55,021 nucleotides of DNA from Erythrobacter donghaensis (GCF_001557325.1 NZ_LSJS01000160.1:1-55021), one strand, 5' to 3'. Counted from the first letter of the stretch, positions 16,412-24,546 are shown. A program made the numbers and translations. The notes: a model not told the origin generated them from the letters alone.

Positions 16412-17190
16412 GCGGGCCCGAGGACAACACCCCCGAGGTGACCCGCGACGATCCGATGATCGCCGCCGAGTGGGCATTGGGCCTGCTCGAGGGTGAGGAG
16501 CTGCTCGCCGCGCGCGGCAAATACGCGACCGATCCGGCTTTCGCCTGGCGCAAGGAATGGTGGGACGGCTGGTTCGCCCCGCTCTCCGATGCCATCCCGG
16601 GCGCCGAGCCGGGCGAACACGTGTGGGATGCGATCGCCGCGCGCGTGGCGGCGGCGCAAGCGGCGGCAAATGCTGCCGGCGATTCGGCGGCCCCGGCGGC
16701 GAATGTCGTGGCGCTCGAGGCGCGGGTGCGGCTGTGGCAGCGGGTCGCGGGGCTTTCTTCGATCGCGGCCGCAGCGCTGCTGGCGTGGATGGTGCTCACC
16801 CCTGCGCAGACCATCGACACGCCGCAGCCGGCCGAACTGCTCGCCGCCACCGAACCGATGGTCGCCATCGTTCCGATTGGCGACACCGGGCTCAGGCTCG
16901 ATGTCACCTACATCCCCGGCAGCGAACGCATGGTGGTCGCCGCAATCGGCCTCACTCCGGACGGGGTGCACGATCACGAATTGTGGCTGGTGCCCAAGGA
17001 TGACGGGCCACTGCAATCGCTGGGCGTGGTCAAGCCGGGCGAGGTGCGCAGCATGATCCTGCCCGCCAGCGTCACTGCCAAGCTGGGCAGAGGCGCAGGA
17101 CTGGTCCTGACCCGCGAGCCGATCGGCGGCAAGCCTGAAGGCAAGGAAGCTGGTCCGGTGGTCGCCAGCGGCGCCTTCAAGGAAGTCTGA
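16408..17190 (+). CDS. Anti-sigma factor, RskA family
   Basis: A single-pass membrane protein that should hold the adjacent ECF sigma factor at the membrane and release it on an envelope signal. The 260 residues have an N-terminal cytoplasmic sigma-binding part (DPMIAAEWALGLLEGEEL), a membrane segment at about residues 115-134 (VAGLSSIAAAALLAWMVL), and a periplasmic RskA domain containing MVVAAIGLTPDGVHDHELWL and the GEVRSM, VLTREPIGGKPEG ending. The latter, in the form SxEPxGG(K/S)P, is a hallmark of this family. It overlaps the sigma-factor stop by four bases. No zinc-binding HxxxCxxC is seen at the N-terminus, so it is the non-zinc kind. Confidence 0.9.
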   Translation: MSGPEDNTPEVTRDDPMIAAEWALGLLEGEELLAARGKYATDPAFAWRKEWWDGWFAPLSDAIPGAEPGEHVWDAIAARVAAAQAAANAAGDSAAPAANVVALEARVRLWQRVAGLSSIAAAALLAWMVLTPAQTIDTPQPAELLAATEPMVAIVPIGDTGLRLDVTYIPGSERMVVAAIGLTPDGVHDHELWLVPKDDGPLQSLGVVKPGEVRSMILPASVTAKLGRGAGLVLTREPIGGKPEGKEAGPVVASGAFKEV

Positions 17191-17246
17191 GCCGCCTCGG
17201 CTTCGGCCAGGAAAGTCGGCAAATCATCCGCAATATCATTTTTGGC

Positions 17247-17274
17247 GCATCCGCCTTCCCGAGGATTCCGTAAC
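17247..17274 (+). promoter_or_regulatory. Possible ECF (SigK-type) promoter of the fasciclin gene
   Basis: GCATCC at 17247-17252 and CCGTAAC at 17268-17274 are separated by 15 bases. They resemble the CCATCC and CCGAAT elements described for mycobacterial SigK promoters. The position, about 60 bases before the fasciclin ATG and just after the sigma/anti-sigma pair, is right. Spacing is one or two bases short and the sequence alone cannot prove use. Confidence 0.35.
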
Positions 17275-17333
17275 GTCTGATGCAAGCGGGAGGGGCTTGC
17301 ACTTGTGACGTAAACCCCAACGGAGATCCCCTT

Positions 17334-17891
17334 ATGACCCTGAAGACCACCTTCGCCGCGCTCGCCGCGGCTACCCTCGCCGCGACCGCCGGCCTTGCCG
17401 CCCTCCCCGCCGCGGCGCACCAGCACAAGGCCGAAGCCGCCGCCGCGCCGAACATCGTCCAGGTCGCGATGAGCACTGGCGTCCACAACACCCTGGTCGC
17501 CGCGGTGAAGGCCGCCGGCCTCGTCGACACGCTCTCGAGCCCCGGCCCCTTCACCGTCTTCGCCCCCACCGACACCGCCTTCGCCAAGCTGCCCGACGGC
17601 ACCGTCCCAACGCTGGTGAAGCCCGAGAACAAGGGCACGCTGACCAAGATCCTCACCTACCACGCGGTCGCGGGCAAGGTGACCAGCGCCGATCTCGTCG
17701 CGCTGATCAGGAAGCACGGCGGCACCGCGACGATCACCACCGTGGCGGGCGAAAAGCTCAGCGCGCGGCTTTCGGGCGACAAGATCGTGATCACCGACGC
17801 CAAGGGCGGCGTGACCGCGGTGACCCAAGCCGACGTCGTGACGTCGAACGGCGTGGTCCACGTGACCGACGGCGTGTTCCTGCCCGCCTGA
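17334..17891 (+). CDS. Exported fasciclin-domain (FAS1) protein, MPT70/MPT83-like
   Basis: A 185-residue secreted protein with one fasciclin domain. The leader (MTLKTTFAALAAATLAATAGLAALPAAAH) ends near residue 30. The FAS1 domain has its two signature stretches: H1-like FTVFAPTDTAFAKLP and H2-like GVVHVTDGVFLP, with LTYHAVAGKVTSADL between. FAS1 domains mediate adhesion or ligand binding. I use the ATG at 17334 with CGGAGA upstream; an in-frame ATG at 17280 lies in the likely promoter zone and spoils the leader. It follows the sigma/anti-sigma pair by 143 bases, like the mpt83/mpt70 genes beside SigK-RskA in mycobacteria. A strong terminator follows at 17958. Confidence 0.92.
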   Translation: MTLKTTFAALAAATLAATAGLAALPAAAHQHKAEAAAAPNIVQVAMSTGVHNTLVAAVKAAGLVDTLSSPGPFTVFAPTDTAFAKLPDGTVPTLVKPENKGTLTKILTYHAVAGKVTSADLVALIRKHGGTATITTVAGEKLSARLSGDKIVITDAKGGVTAVTQADVVTSNGVVHVTDGVFLPA

Positions 17892-17957
17892 GCCTTTCCC
17901 GGCTGGCGCCGTCCCTCGCATCCCCATCCCCTTGACCCCGAGGGGCGGCGCCTCTCC

Positions 17958-17996
17958 GACCCCGTCCGGCCTGCCTCCAGGGCCGGGCGGGGTTTT
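17958..17996 (+). terminator. Intrinsic terminator after the fasciclin gene
   Basis: GACCCCGTCCGGCC pairs with GGCCGGGCGGGG across a 9-base loop and is followed by TTTT. It lies 66 bases past the fasciclin stop and ends the plus-strand cluster before the minus-strand clp genes. Confidence 0.8.
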
Positions 17997-18019
17997 GGCC
18001 TGGAGGCGGGCTGGGGCGC

Positions 18020-18274
18020 TCACGTAGAGCGTTGGAAAGCGACGGTCAGGCACTCCGCAAAGGGGGGCTGACTGACCTTTGCGAACCAGTCCGGGTCGAA
18101 ACCCTTCAACGTGGCCAGTTCTGCCATGAGGTCTGGCCACCACACCTCTTCCTCATGGCAAACAAGCTCACGCCCGTCCGCGAGCGTCACCTGACAGCAG
18201 ATCAGGTCGGTAGTCAGCAGATCGCGCTTCCAGAAGATGACCTTACGGACGTCTTCGCGCGAGAAGGGGCTCAG
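18020..18274 (-). CDS. Small conserved-looking protein with apparent CTG start, overlapping the clpX stop
   Basis: A frame of 84 residues runs from a CTG at 18274 to a TGA at 18020-18022. It has protein-like, non-random content: [19 protein letters not shown], then an acidic-aromatic [12 protein letters not shown], then [15 protein letters not shown] and a short tail. I recall close relatives of this pattern ([12 protein letters not shown]) as small hypothetical proteins in sphingomonads. No ATG, GTG or TTG exists in frame before residue 27, where the conserved part is already over. The CTG overlaps the clpX stop (CTGA) and has AAGGA nine bases upstream, so translation coupled to clpX from CTG is the simplest reading. 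A decayed start codon is the alternative. Function is unknown. Confidence 0.6.
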   Translation of the reverse strand: MSPFSREDVRKVIFWKRDLLTTDLICCQVTLADGRELVCHEEEVWWPDLMAELATLKGFDPDWFAKVSQPPFAECLTVAFQRST

Positions 18275-19539
18275 GCCGCCGCTTCCTTCTTCGCAGCGTC
18301 GCCGCCATGCACCCGGATCGGGTCCTTCTTGCCCGCGACCACATCGGCGTCGAGCACGATTTCGGTCACGCCTTCCATGTCGGGCAGGTCGAACATCGTG
18401 TCGAGCAGCAGGCCCTCGACGATCGAGCGCAGCCCGCGCGCGCCGGTCTTGCGCTTGATCGCGCGCTCGGCGATCGCCTGGAGGGCGTCGTCGGTGAAGG
18501 TCAGCTCCACGTCCTCGAGCTCGAACAGCTTCTTGTACTGCTTGACCAGCGCGTTCTTGGGCTCCTGCAGGATGGTGACCAGCGCGGGCACGTCGAGATC
18601 GTGCAGCGTGGCGATCACCGGCAGACGGCCGACGAATTCGGGGATCAGGCCGAACTTGAGCAGATCCTCGGGCTCGCTCTTTTCGAGCAGCTCGCCCACG
18701 CGCCGCTTGTCGGGATCGGCGACATGCGCGCCGAAGCCGATCGAACGCTTCTGCAAGCGGTCGGCGATGATCTTGTCGAGGCCCGCAAAGGCGCCGCCGC
18801 AGATGAACAGGATGTTGGTCGTGTCGACCTGCAGGAATTCCTGCTGCGGATGCTTGCGCCCGCCCTGCGGCGGAACGCTGGCGGTGGTGCCTTCCATCAG
18901 CTTGAGCAACGCCTGCTGCACGCCCTCACCCGAAACGTCGCGGGTGATCGAGGGGTTTTCGGCCTTGCGAGTGATCTTGTCGATCTCGTCGATATAGACG
19001 ATCCCGTGCTGGGCCTTCTCGACATTGTAGTCGGACGCCTGGAGCAGCTTGAGGATGATGTTCTCGACATCCTCGCCCACGTAGCCCGCTTCGGTCAGCG
19101 TGGTGGCGTCGGCCATGGTGAAGGGCACGTCGAAGGTGCGCGCCAGCGTCTGTGCGAGCAGGGTCTTGCCCGAGCCGGTCGGGCCGACCAGCAGGATGTT
19201 CGACTTCGCCAGCTCGACGTCGCCCGCCTTGCCCGAGTGCTTGAGGCGCTTGTAGTGGTTGTGCACCGCGACCGAGAGCACGCGCTTCGCCCGGTCCTGG
19301 CCGATCACGTAATCGTTCAGGGTGGTGAAGATGTCCATCGGCGTGGGGATCTCGCCGTCCTTCTTGCCGGCGATCCCTGCCTTGGTTTCCTCGCGGATGA
19401 TGTCGTTGCACAGCTCGACGCATTCATCGCAGATGAACACGGTGGGGCCGGCGATGAGCTTGCGCACCTCGTGCTGCGACTTCCCGCAGAAGCTGCAGTA
19501 GAGGGTGCTCTTGCTGTCGGATCCGCTCAATTTGGTCAT
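18271..19539 (-). CDS. clpX: ATP-dependent Clp protease ATP-binding subunit ClpX
   Basis: The hexameric AAA+ unfoldase that feeds substrates to ClpP. The 422 residues have the usual length. The N-terminal C4 zinc finger is [11 protein letters not shown] with ICDECVELC. The AAA+ core has Walker A GPTGSGKT, the pore loop in [18 protein letters not shown], Walker [11 protein letters not shown], and the IGF loop RSIGFGAHV that docks on ClpP. The C-terminal domain ends in a Lys/Ala-rich tail. In this bacterial class ClpXP degrades CtrA and other cell-cycle proteins, which ties in with chpT in the same window. It is downstream of clpP on the same strand with a 197-base gap that contains an inverted repeat CCGTGG/CCACGG near 19675-19691. 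Confidence 0.97.
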   Translation of the reverse strand: MTKLSGSDSKSTLYCSFCGKSQHEVRKLIAGPTVFICDECVELCNDIIREETKAGIAGKKDGEIPTPMDIFTTLNDYVIGQDRAKRVLSVAVHNHYKRLKHSGKAGDVELAKSNILLVGPTGSGKTLLAQTLARTFDVPFTMADATTLTEAGYVGEDVENIILKLLQASDYNVEKAQHGIVYIDEIDKITRKAENPSITRDVSGEGVQQALLKLMEGTTASVPPQGGRKHPQQEFLQVDTTNILFICGGAFAGLDKIIADRLQKRSIGFGAHVADPDKRRVGELLEKSEPEDLLKFGLIPEFVGRLPVIATLHDLDVPALVTILQEPKNALVKQYKKLFELEDVELTFTDDALQAIAERAIKRKTGARGLRSIVEGLLLDTMFDLPDMEGVTEIVLDADVVAGKKDPIRVHGGDAAKKEAAA

Positions 19540-19736
19540 TCCTGTGTCCTCGAATCCGCTGTGCCAGGCGCCGGAACGTCGCGCACGGATTCGTCAAGTG
19601 TATCGCGTGGGCCCCATGAATCAACACATGGCGCGCGATTTCGTGCTGTTACCATATTGCCCGCCCTCCTCGGACCGTGGAAAAACCACGGCTCGCGGCG
19701 GATTGTCCCGCCCCGGTGCAGGTTGAGGCGGAAGGG

Positions 19737-20441
19737 TTACTCAGGCGCGCCGCCCGAACCGTCCTCAAGGCCGGTTTCCTCGCTGTCGGGCCGGGTCTCG
19801 AACACCTTGTCAACCAGACCGAAGGCACGCGCTTCCTCGGCCTCGAGGAAGGTGTCGCGGTCCATCGCCTTTTCGATCTCCTCGAGACTGCGGCCGGTGA
19901 ACTTGACGTAGAGGTCGTTCATGCGGCTGCGGATGCGCAGGATCTCGCGCGCCTGGATCTCGATGTCCGACGCCATCCCGCGCGCCCCGCCCGAAGGCTG
20001 GTGGATCATGATCCGCGCATTGGGAAGCGCGATGCGCATGCCCGGCTCGCCCGCGGCCAGCAGGAAGCTGCCCATCGAGGCAGCCTGGCCGATGCACACG
20101 GTCGACACGCGCGGCTTGATGTACTGCATGGTGTCGAAAATCGCGAGACCCGCGGTCACCACGCCGCCCGGCGAGTTGATGTACATGCTGATCGGCTTGC
20201 TGGGATTCTCGCTTTCGAGGAACAGCAGCTGGGCGACGATCAGCGAGGCCATGCCGTCTTCCACCTGGCCGGTGACGAAGACGATGCGCTCGCGCAGCAG
20301 GCGGCTGAAAATGTCGAAGCTGCGTTCGCCGCGGCTGGTCTGCTCGACCACCACGGGCACCAGCGCGCCGGTCAGGGGATCGCGGGTGAATTGCCCCTGC
20401 GTGCCGTAGGTCTCGCCTGCGTTGCCGAACAGATCGATCAT
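19737..20441 (-). CDS. clpP: ATP-dependent Clp protease proteolytic subunit ClpP
   Basis: The serine protease that forms the two-ring chamber used by ClpX and ClpA. The 234 residues include the full catalytic triad: S122 in [12 protein letters not shown]147 in [11 protein letters not shown] and D196 in [11 protein letters not shown]. The N-terminal 30 residues are a little longer than in E. coli and hold the axial loop and propeptide region. The C-terminus is extended by about 20 acidic/Ser/Gly-rich residues after the [10 protein letters not shown] end. The ATG at 20441 is the first start. A sigma-32-like promoter is found 35-65 bases upstream. clpX follows on the same strand. The trigger-factor gene, often next door, is separated by an opposite-strand amidase gene. 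Confidence 0.97.
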   Translation of the reverse strand: MIDLFGNAGETYGTQGQFTRDPLTGALVPVVVEQTSRGERSFDIFSRLLRERIVFVTGQVEDGMASLIVAQLLFLESENPSKPISMYINSPGGVVTAGLAIFDTMQYIKPRVSTVCIGQAASMGSFLLAAGEPGMRIALPNARIMIHQPSGGARGMASDIEIQAREILRIRSRMNDLYVKFTGRSLEEIEKAMDRDTFLEAEEARAFGLVDKVFETRPDSEETGLEDGSGGAPE

Positions 20442-20474
20442 ATGGTGCCTTTGCCTTGCTGCTTCACGAATTGG

Positions 20475-20504
20475 CTATGTCGGAGTGTCAGGGGCAATTT
20501 CAAG
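20475..20504 (-). promoter_or_regulatory. Probable sigma-32 (RpoH) promoter of clpP
   Basis: On the minus strand CTTGAAA (20504-20498) is followed after 14-15 bases by CCGACATAG (20483-20475). This resembles the alphaproteobacterial RpoH pattern CTTG-N17/18-CYTATNT with partial fit in the -10 element. It lies about 35 bases before the clpP ATG, and rpoH is in the same window. Confidence 0.5.
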
Positions 20505-20590
20505 GGCGTTTACCTTGTTCATGTGAATTGCTCCGCGGGAGGGGGCGTTTTCCCCCTTGAGGCTTTGCGCGAGCGTGGCACATCAGGGTG

Positions 20591-22105
20591 ATGACCTATC
20601 GCACCCTTATCCATGCGGGCGCCCGCCCCGCCCTCGCCCTGTTGCTCGCCACCACCGCCGCGCCCGCGCTCGCCAACGAGCCAAGGACGGCCTCTTTCGA
20701 TGCCGAGCGGCAGATCGAAGCCATCCGCACCCTTGATGACGCGGGCCCGCAGCTGAACGCGGTCATCGTCTATGATGCCGATGCTGCGACCAAGGCCGGG
20801 GCGGATACGGTCGTCGGCACCCCGTTGCAGGGACGCACGGTGCTGGTGAAGGACAATGTCGAGACCGCCGAGTGGCCGACCACCGCGGGCAGCCTCGCCC
20901 TCGCCGATAATGCCACGGGCCGCGATGCGCCGATGATCGCCTTGCTGCGCGCGCGCGGCGGCGTTGTGCTGGGCAAGACCAATCTTTCGGAGTGGGCCAA
21001 CATCCGCTCGAACAACTCCACCAGCGGGTGGAGCGCTGTGGGCGGGCTGACCAAGAACCCCTATGCCATCGACCGCAATTCCTGCGGCTCCTCGAGCGGC
21101 AGCGGCGCGGCGATCGCGGCGGGCTTCGCCTGGGCCGCCATCGGCACGGAGACCAACGGCTCGATCACCTGCCCCGCCAGCATCAACGGCCTCGTCGGCT
21201 TCAAGCCCTCGGTCGGGATCGTCAGCCGCACCCATGTGGTGCCGATCTCCTCGACGCAGGATACCGCCGGGCCGATGACGAGGACGGTGCATGATGCCGC
21301 CCTGCTGCTGACCGCCATCGCCGGGCCGGACGCGGCCGATCCGGTGACGCTGGAGGCAAAGCGGGTCGCGGACTACACCGCCGGGCTCGATGCTGCCTCG
21401 CTCAAAGGTGTGCGCATCGGCGTGCTGCGCGGCGCGGTGGGCGAGCGGGAGGATGTGAAGGCGCTGTTCGAGACCGCACTGGCTGACCTCGCGCGCGCGG
21501 GCGCGGTGCTGGTCGATGTCGACTATTCGCCGCCGGGCGAGCTGTGGCCGGCCGCGCTCCCGGTGCTGATGTTCGAGCTGCGCGAGGAGATGGACAAGTA
21601 TCTGAGCGCCCGCCCCGTCGAGGGCGGCCCGCGCAGCCTCGCCGATCTGGTCGCCTTCAACCGCGAGAATGCCGCGGCGGAGATGCGCTGGTTCGGGCAG
21701 GACCTGTTCGAACAGGCGCTCGAGACCACCGATGCCGAAGCCTATGCCAAGAACCTCGCCACCCTGCGCCGCCTCACCCGCGCCGAGGGGATCGACAGGC
21801 TGCTTGCCGACAACAAGGTCGCCTTCCTCGTCGCCCCGACGACGGGCCCCGCGTGGAGCACCGACCTCGTCAACGGCGACAATTTCGGCGGCGGCATCGG
21901 GGCGGGCTATCTCGCCGCGATCGCGGGCTATCCGCATATCACCGTGCCGATGGGCGGGGTTGAGGGGCTGCCGATCGGGCTCAGCATCATGGGCGGCCAG
22001 TGGCAGGACCATGAAGTGCTGAAGGCCGGGGCGGCCTACGAGAAGGCGCGGACGGCGAAGCTGCCGGTGCCGACCTTCGAGCGGTGGAAGCCGGCGGGGG
22101 AATAA
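20591..22105 (+). CDS. Exported amidase (amidase signature family)
   Basis: A hydrolase of the amidase-signature family, which cuts amide bonds with a Ser-cisSer-Lys triad. With the ATG at 20591 the protein has 504 residues and a leader (MTYRTLIHAGARPALALLLATTAAPALA). The triad is visible: K87 in TVLVKDNVETA, the cis-serine near S167 in NSCGSSSGSGAAIAAG, and S191 in GTETNGSITCPAS, followed by NGLVGFKPSVGIVSR. Export and length resemble the periplasmic or peptide-amidase type rather than GatA; the substrate is unknown. A GTG directly before the ATG gives one more residue. The gene is inserted between clpP and tig, facing the opposite way, and converges on tig. Confidence 0.9.
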   Translation: MTYRTLIHAGARPALALLLATTAAPALANEPRTASFDAERQIEAIRTLDDAGPQLNAVIVYDADAATKAGADTVVGTPLQGRTVLVKDNVETAEWPTTAGSLALADNATGRDAPMIALLRARGGVVLGKTNLSEWANIRSNNSTSGWSAVGGLTKNPYAIDRNSCGSSSGSGAAIAAGFAWAAIGTETNGSITCPASINGLVGFKPSVGIVSRTHVVPISSTQDTAGPMTRTVHDAALLLTAIAGPDAADPVTLEAKRVADYTAGLDAASLKGVRIGVLRGAVGEREDVKALFETALADLARAGAVLVDVDYSPPGELWPAALPVLMFELREEMDKYLSARPVEGGPRSLADLVAFNRENAAAEMRWFGQDLFEQALETTDAEAYAKNLATLRRLTRAEGIDRLLADNKVAFLVAPTTGPAWSTDLVNGDNFGGGIGAGYLAAIAGYPHITVPMGGVEGLPIGLSIMGGQWQDHEVLKAGAAYEKARTAKLPVPTFERWKPAGE

Positions 22106-22123
22106 GGGAGCGTAGCCTGATAT

Positions 22124-22236
22124 TCCCCTCCCCCTGTGGGAGGGGTTGGGGGGACGGGACGAGGCCGCAAGGCCTCGCCGCGCAGCCGCTGGCGTGGAGC
22201 CCCCTCCCCCCGACCCCCTCCCGCAAGGGGAGGGGG
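22124..22236. repeat. Paired REP-like palindromic repeat in a convergent gene gap
   Basis: The left arm TTCCCCTCCCCCTGTGGGAG runs into GGGTTGGGGGGA; the right arm CCCCCTCCCCCCGACCCCC runs into TCCCGCAAGGGGAGGGGG. A GAGGCCGCAAGGCCTC hairpin lies in the middle at 22161-22176. The arms have the same core as the pair at 5584-5674. It lies between the ends of the amidase gene (plus) and tig (minus). Confidence 0.75.
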
Positions 22237-22277
22237 AGATGCAGGCCCTCGGACATTCCAAAGCCCAGAACGAACAA

Positions 22278-22303
22278 CCCCCGGCCGTTGCAGCGGCCGG
22301 GGG
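22278..22303 (-). terminator. Intrinsic terminator between amidase and tig (likely for tig)
   Basis: A perfect 10-bp stem CCCCCGGCCG/CGGCCGGGGG with a 6-base loop. On the minus strand it is followed by TTGTTCGTT, on the plus strand by TGATTGGG, so it fits best as the tig terminator, about 45 bases after its stop. Confidence 0.75.
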
Positions 22304-22348
22304 TGATTGGGCAGGCTTTGGGCCTGTCGATGTCGTCAGGCCTGAGCC

Positions 22349-23893
22349 TTACTTCTTCGCCGCAGCCTTCTTCGCGGGAGCCTTCTTGGCCGGCTTGGCC
22401 TCGGCTTCTTCAGCCGGCTTTTTGGCAGCGGCCTTCTTGGGCGCCGCCTTCTTGGCGGGCGTTTCTTCCGCAGCGGGCGCTTCTTCAGCAGCCGCTTCCG
22501 CCTTCTTGGCCGGGGCCTTCTTCTTGGCCGGAGCCTTCTTCGGAGCCGGGGCCGCCTCGGCGCCCTCTTCGGCTTCGATCGCGGCCTGGAGCTCTTCCAC
22601 GGTCACTTCACGCTCGGTGACTTCGGCCTTGTCGAACAGGAAGTCGACTACCTTGTCCTCGTAGAGCGGCGCGCGCAGCTGGGCGGCGGCCATCGGCTCG
22701 GACTGGATGTACTGGACGAAACGCTCGCGGTCCTCGGCGCGGTACTGCATCGCGGCCTGCTGGATCAGCATGCCCATTTCCTGCTGCGTAACCTCGACAC
22801 CGTTGGCCTGACCGATTTCCGACAGGAGCAGGCCCAGGCGCACGCGGCGCTCGGCGATCGAACGGTATTCGTCCTTTTCGTCCTCGATCTGCTTCAGCGC
22901 CTCGGCGGGATCCTCCTCGCGCGCGGCTTCCTGCTGGAGCTGGGCCCAGATCTGCTGGAACTCGGCTTCGACCATGGTGCCCGGGACTTCGAAGCTGTGG
23001 CCCGCGGCGAGCTGATCGAGCAGCGCGCGCTTCATCTGCGTGCGGGTGAGCCCGGCGGTCTGCTGTTCGAGCTGCGCCTTCATGATCTCGCGCAGCTTCT
23101 CGAGGCTGTCGAGTCCGAGGCTCTTGGCGAAATCCTCGTCCAGCGTGGTCTCGGTCTCGACCTTCACCGCCTTCACGGTGATGTCGAAGGTCGCTTCCTT
23201 GCCCGCGAGGTGCTCGGCCTGATATTCGGCCGGGAAGGTGACGGTGATGGTCTTTTCCTGACCGGTCTTCACGCCGACCAGCTGGTCTTCGAAGCCGGGG
23301 ATGAAGGTGTTCGAGCCGAGCACCAGCGCGGCGTCTTCCGCCTTGCCGCCGTCGAACTCCACGCCATCGAGCTTGCCGACGAAGTCGATGATCAGCTGAT
23401 CGCCCTCGGCGGCCTTCTTCGTCTTGGGCGCGTCCTTGTAGCTCTTGTTCTGGCTGGCGATGTTGCCCAGCGCCTCGTCGATCTGCTCCTCGGTCACCGG
23501 AACGACCAGCCGCTCCAGCTTGAGGCCGTCGATGCTCGGCGCCTCGATCGTCGGCAGGACTTCAAGGCTGACGGTGATCGCGGCGTCCTTGCCCTCGGCA
23601 TAGTCCTCGTTGAGGCCGATCTCGGGCTGCATCGCCGGACGCAGCGCCTCGTTGCGGAGCAGCGTGTCGACCGATTCGCGGATCGTATCGTTGACCACCT
23701 GCCCGTGCAGCGCTTCGCCGTGCATCTTCTTGACGAGGTTGGCGGGCACCTTGCCCGGACGGAAGCCGGGCATGCGCACCTGCGGCGCGATCTTCTTGAT
23801 CTCGGCATCGATCTTCGCGGCCAGCTCGGCGGCGGGGATCGTGATCAGATAGGCGCGCTTGAGGCCTTCGTTGACGGTCTGCTGGGTCTGCAT
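22349..23893 (-). CDS. tig: Trigger factor (ribosome-bound chaperone/prolyl isomerase) with long Lys/Ala-rich tail
   Basis: Binds at the ribosome exit and protects nascent chains. The 514-residue protein is about 80 longer than E. coli trigger factor. The N-terminal ribosome-binding domain has the signature MPGFRPGKVPANLVKKMHG near residue 45 (family GFRxGKxP). The FKBP-type isomerase domain spans about 150-240 (GDQLIIDFVGKLDGVEFDGG). The helical chaperone arms follow to about residue 430. The extra tail from about 435 to the end alternates KKAPAKK, KKAAAKK and Glu/Ala blocks, like a histone H1 tail, and should be disordered and basic. I chose the ATG at 23893 (MQTQQTVNEGLKR); upstream codons belong to the tRNA region. 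tRNA-Leu lies 63 bases upstream on the same strand. Confidence 0.96.
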   Translation of the reverse strand: MQTQQTVNEGLKRAYLITIPAAELAAKIDAEIKKIAPQVRMPGFRPGKVPANLVKKMHGEALHGQVVNDTIRESVDTLLRNEALRPAMQPEIGLNEDYAEGKDAAITVSLEVLPTIEAPSIDGLKLERLVVPVTEEQIDEALGNIASQNKSYKDAPKTKKAAEGDQLIIDFVGKLDGVEFDGGKAEDAALVLGSNTFIPGFEDQLVGVKTGQEKTITVTFPAEYQAEHLAGKEATFDITVKAVKVETETTLDEDFAKSLGLDSLEKLREIMKAQLEQQTAGLTRTQMKRALLDQLAAGHSFEVPGTMVEAEFQQIWAQLQQEAAREEDPAEALKQIEDEKDEYRSIAERRVRLGLLLSEIGQANGVEVTQQEMGMLIQQAAMQYRAEDRERFVQYIQSEPMAAAQLRAPLYEDKVVDFLFDKAEVTEREVTVEELQAAIEAEEGAEAAPAPKKAPAKKKAPAKKAEAAAEEAPAAEETPAKKAAPKKAAAKKPAEEAEAKPAKKAPAKKAAAKK

Positions 23894-23956
23894 GGGAACT
23901 GGTCTGATGCCTTCTAAGCTAGAATTCCGTGATGCCGGGCCATCGGGTCGGCGAAT

Positions 23957-24041
23957 TGGTGCGGGCGAAGGGACTCGAACCCCCACATCTTGCGATGCCA
24001 GAACCTAAATCTGGTGCGTCTACCAATTTCGCCACGCCCGC
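23957..24041 (-). tRNA. tRNA-Leu (anticodon UAG)
   Basis: The 85-base gene starts GCGGGCGTGGCGAAATTGG and ends CGCCCGCACCA with an encoded CCA. The acceptor stem GCGGGCG/CGCCCGC is perfect. The anticodon arm CCAGA-TTTAGGT-TCTGG gives anticodon UAG, which reads CUN leucine codons. The long variable arm CATCGCAAGATG marks a class II tRNA, and the T arm has GGTTCGAGTCC. Confidence 0.96.
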
Positions 24042-24174
24042 ATGCCCGAACGAAGCCGCGCGGGAAGCGTGTGGCCTCCCGCGCGTATCAGCCGCCGCCC
24101 TTATCCCCCCCGCGCCAAAAGGGCAAGCGCAACACGCTTGATGCTGGCGCAAACCCCCGATAAGGGCGCGCTCC

Positions 24175-24483
24175 ATGACCGAAGAAACCCCCGAAACCGC
24201 GCCCGCCACGTCTGGCGCCGACGTGCCGCCCGATCACCTGTCGGTCAATCCGCGCAGCCCCTTCTTCGATGCCGAGAAGCTCCAGCGCGGGGTCGGCATC
24301 CGTTTCAAGGACCGGGTGCGCACCGATATCGAGGAATATTCGATTTCCGAAGGCTGGGTCCGGGTGCAGGCGGGCAAGGCGGTCGACCGCAAGGGCCAGC
24401 CGCTCACCATCAAGCTGACCGGCCCGGTCGAGGCGTGGTACGAAGACCTCGGCGAGAACCCGCCGGTCGCCAAAAAGGGCTAA
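24175..24483 (+). CDS. DUF3297 family protein
   Basis: A small cytoplasmic protein of 102 residues. It matches the pattern I know as DUF3297: PPDHLSVNPRSPFFD, GIRFKDR, then EEYSISEGWVRVQAGKAVDR and GQPLTIKLTGPVEAW. The N-terminal 20 residues are Thr/Glu/Ala-rich and probably flexible; the C-terminal part ends in a basic KKG. The family is widespread in Proteobacteria and has no assigned function that I know. The ATG at 24175 follows a tRNA-Leu oriented the other way. der begins 63 bases downstream on the same strand, so the two may share a transcript. Confidence 0.88.
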   Translation: MTEETPETAPATSGADVPPDHLSVNPRSPFFDAEKLQRGVGIRFKDRVRTDIEEYSISEGWVRVQAGKAVDRKGQPLTIKLTGPVEAWYEDLGENPPVAKKG

Positions 24484-24546
24484 GCCCACCCGCGGACAAG
24501 CGGCGCGCTTGCCAAAATCGGCATTTGCGCCCACTTGGCGCGGGTT

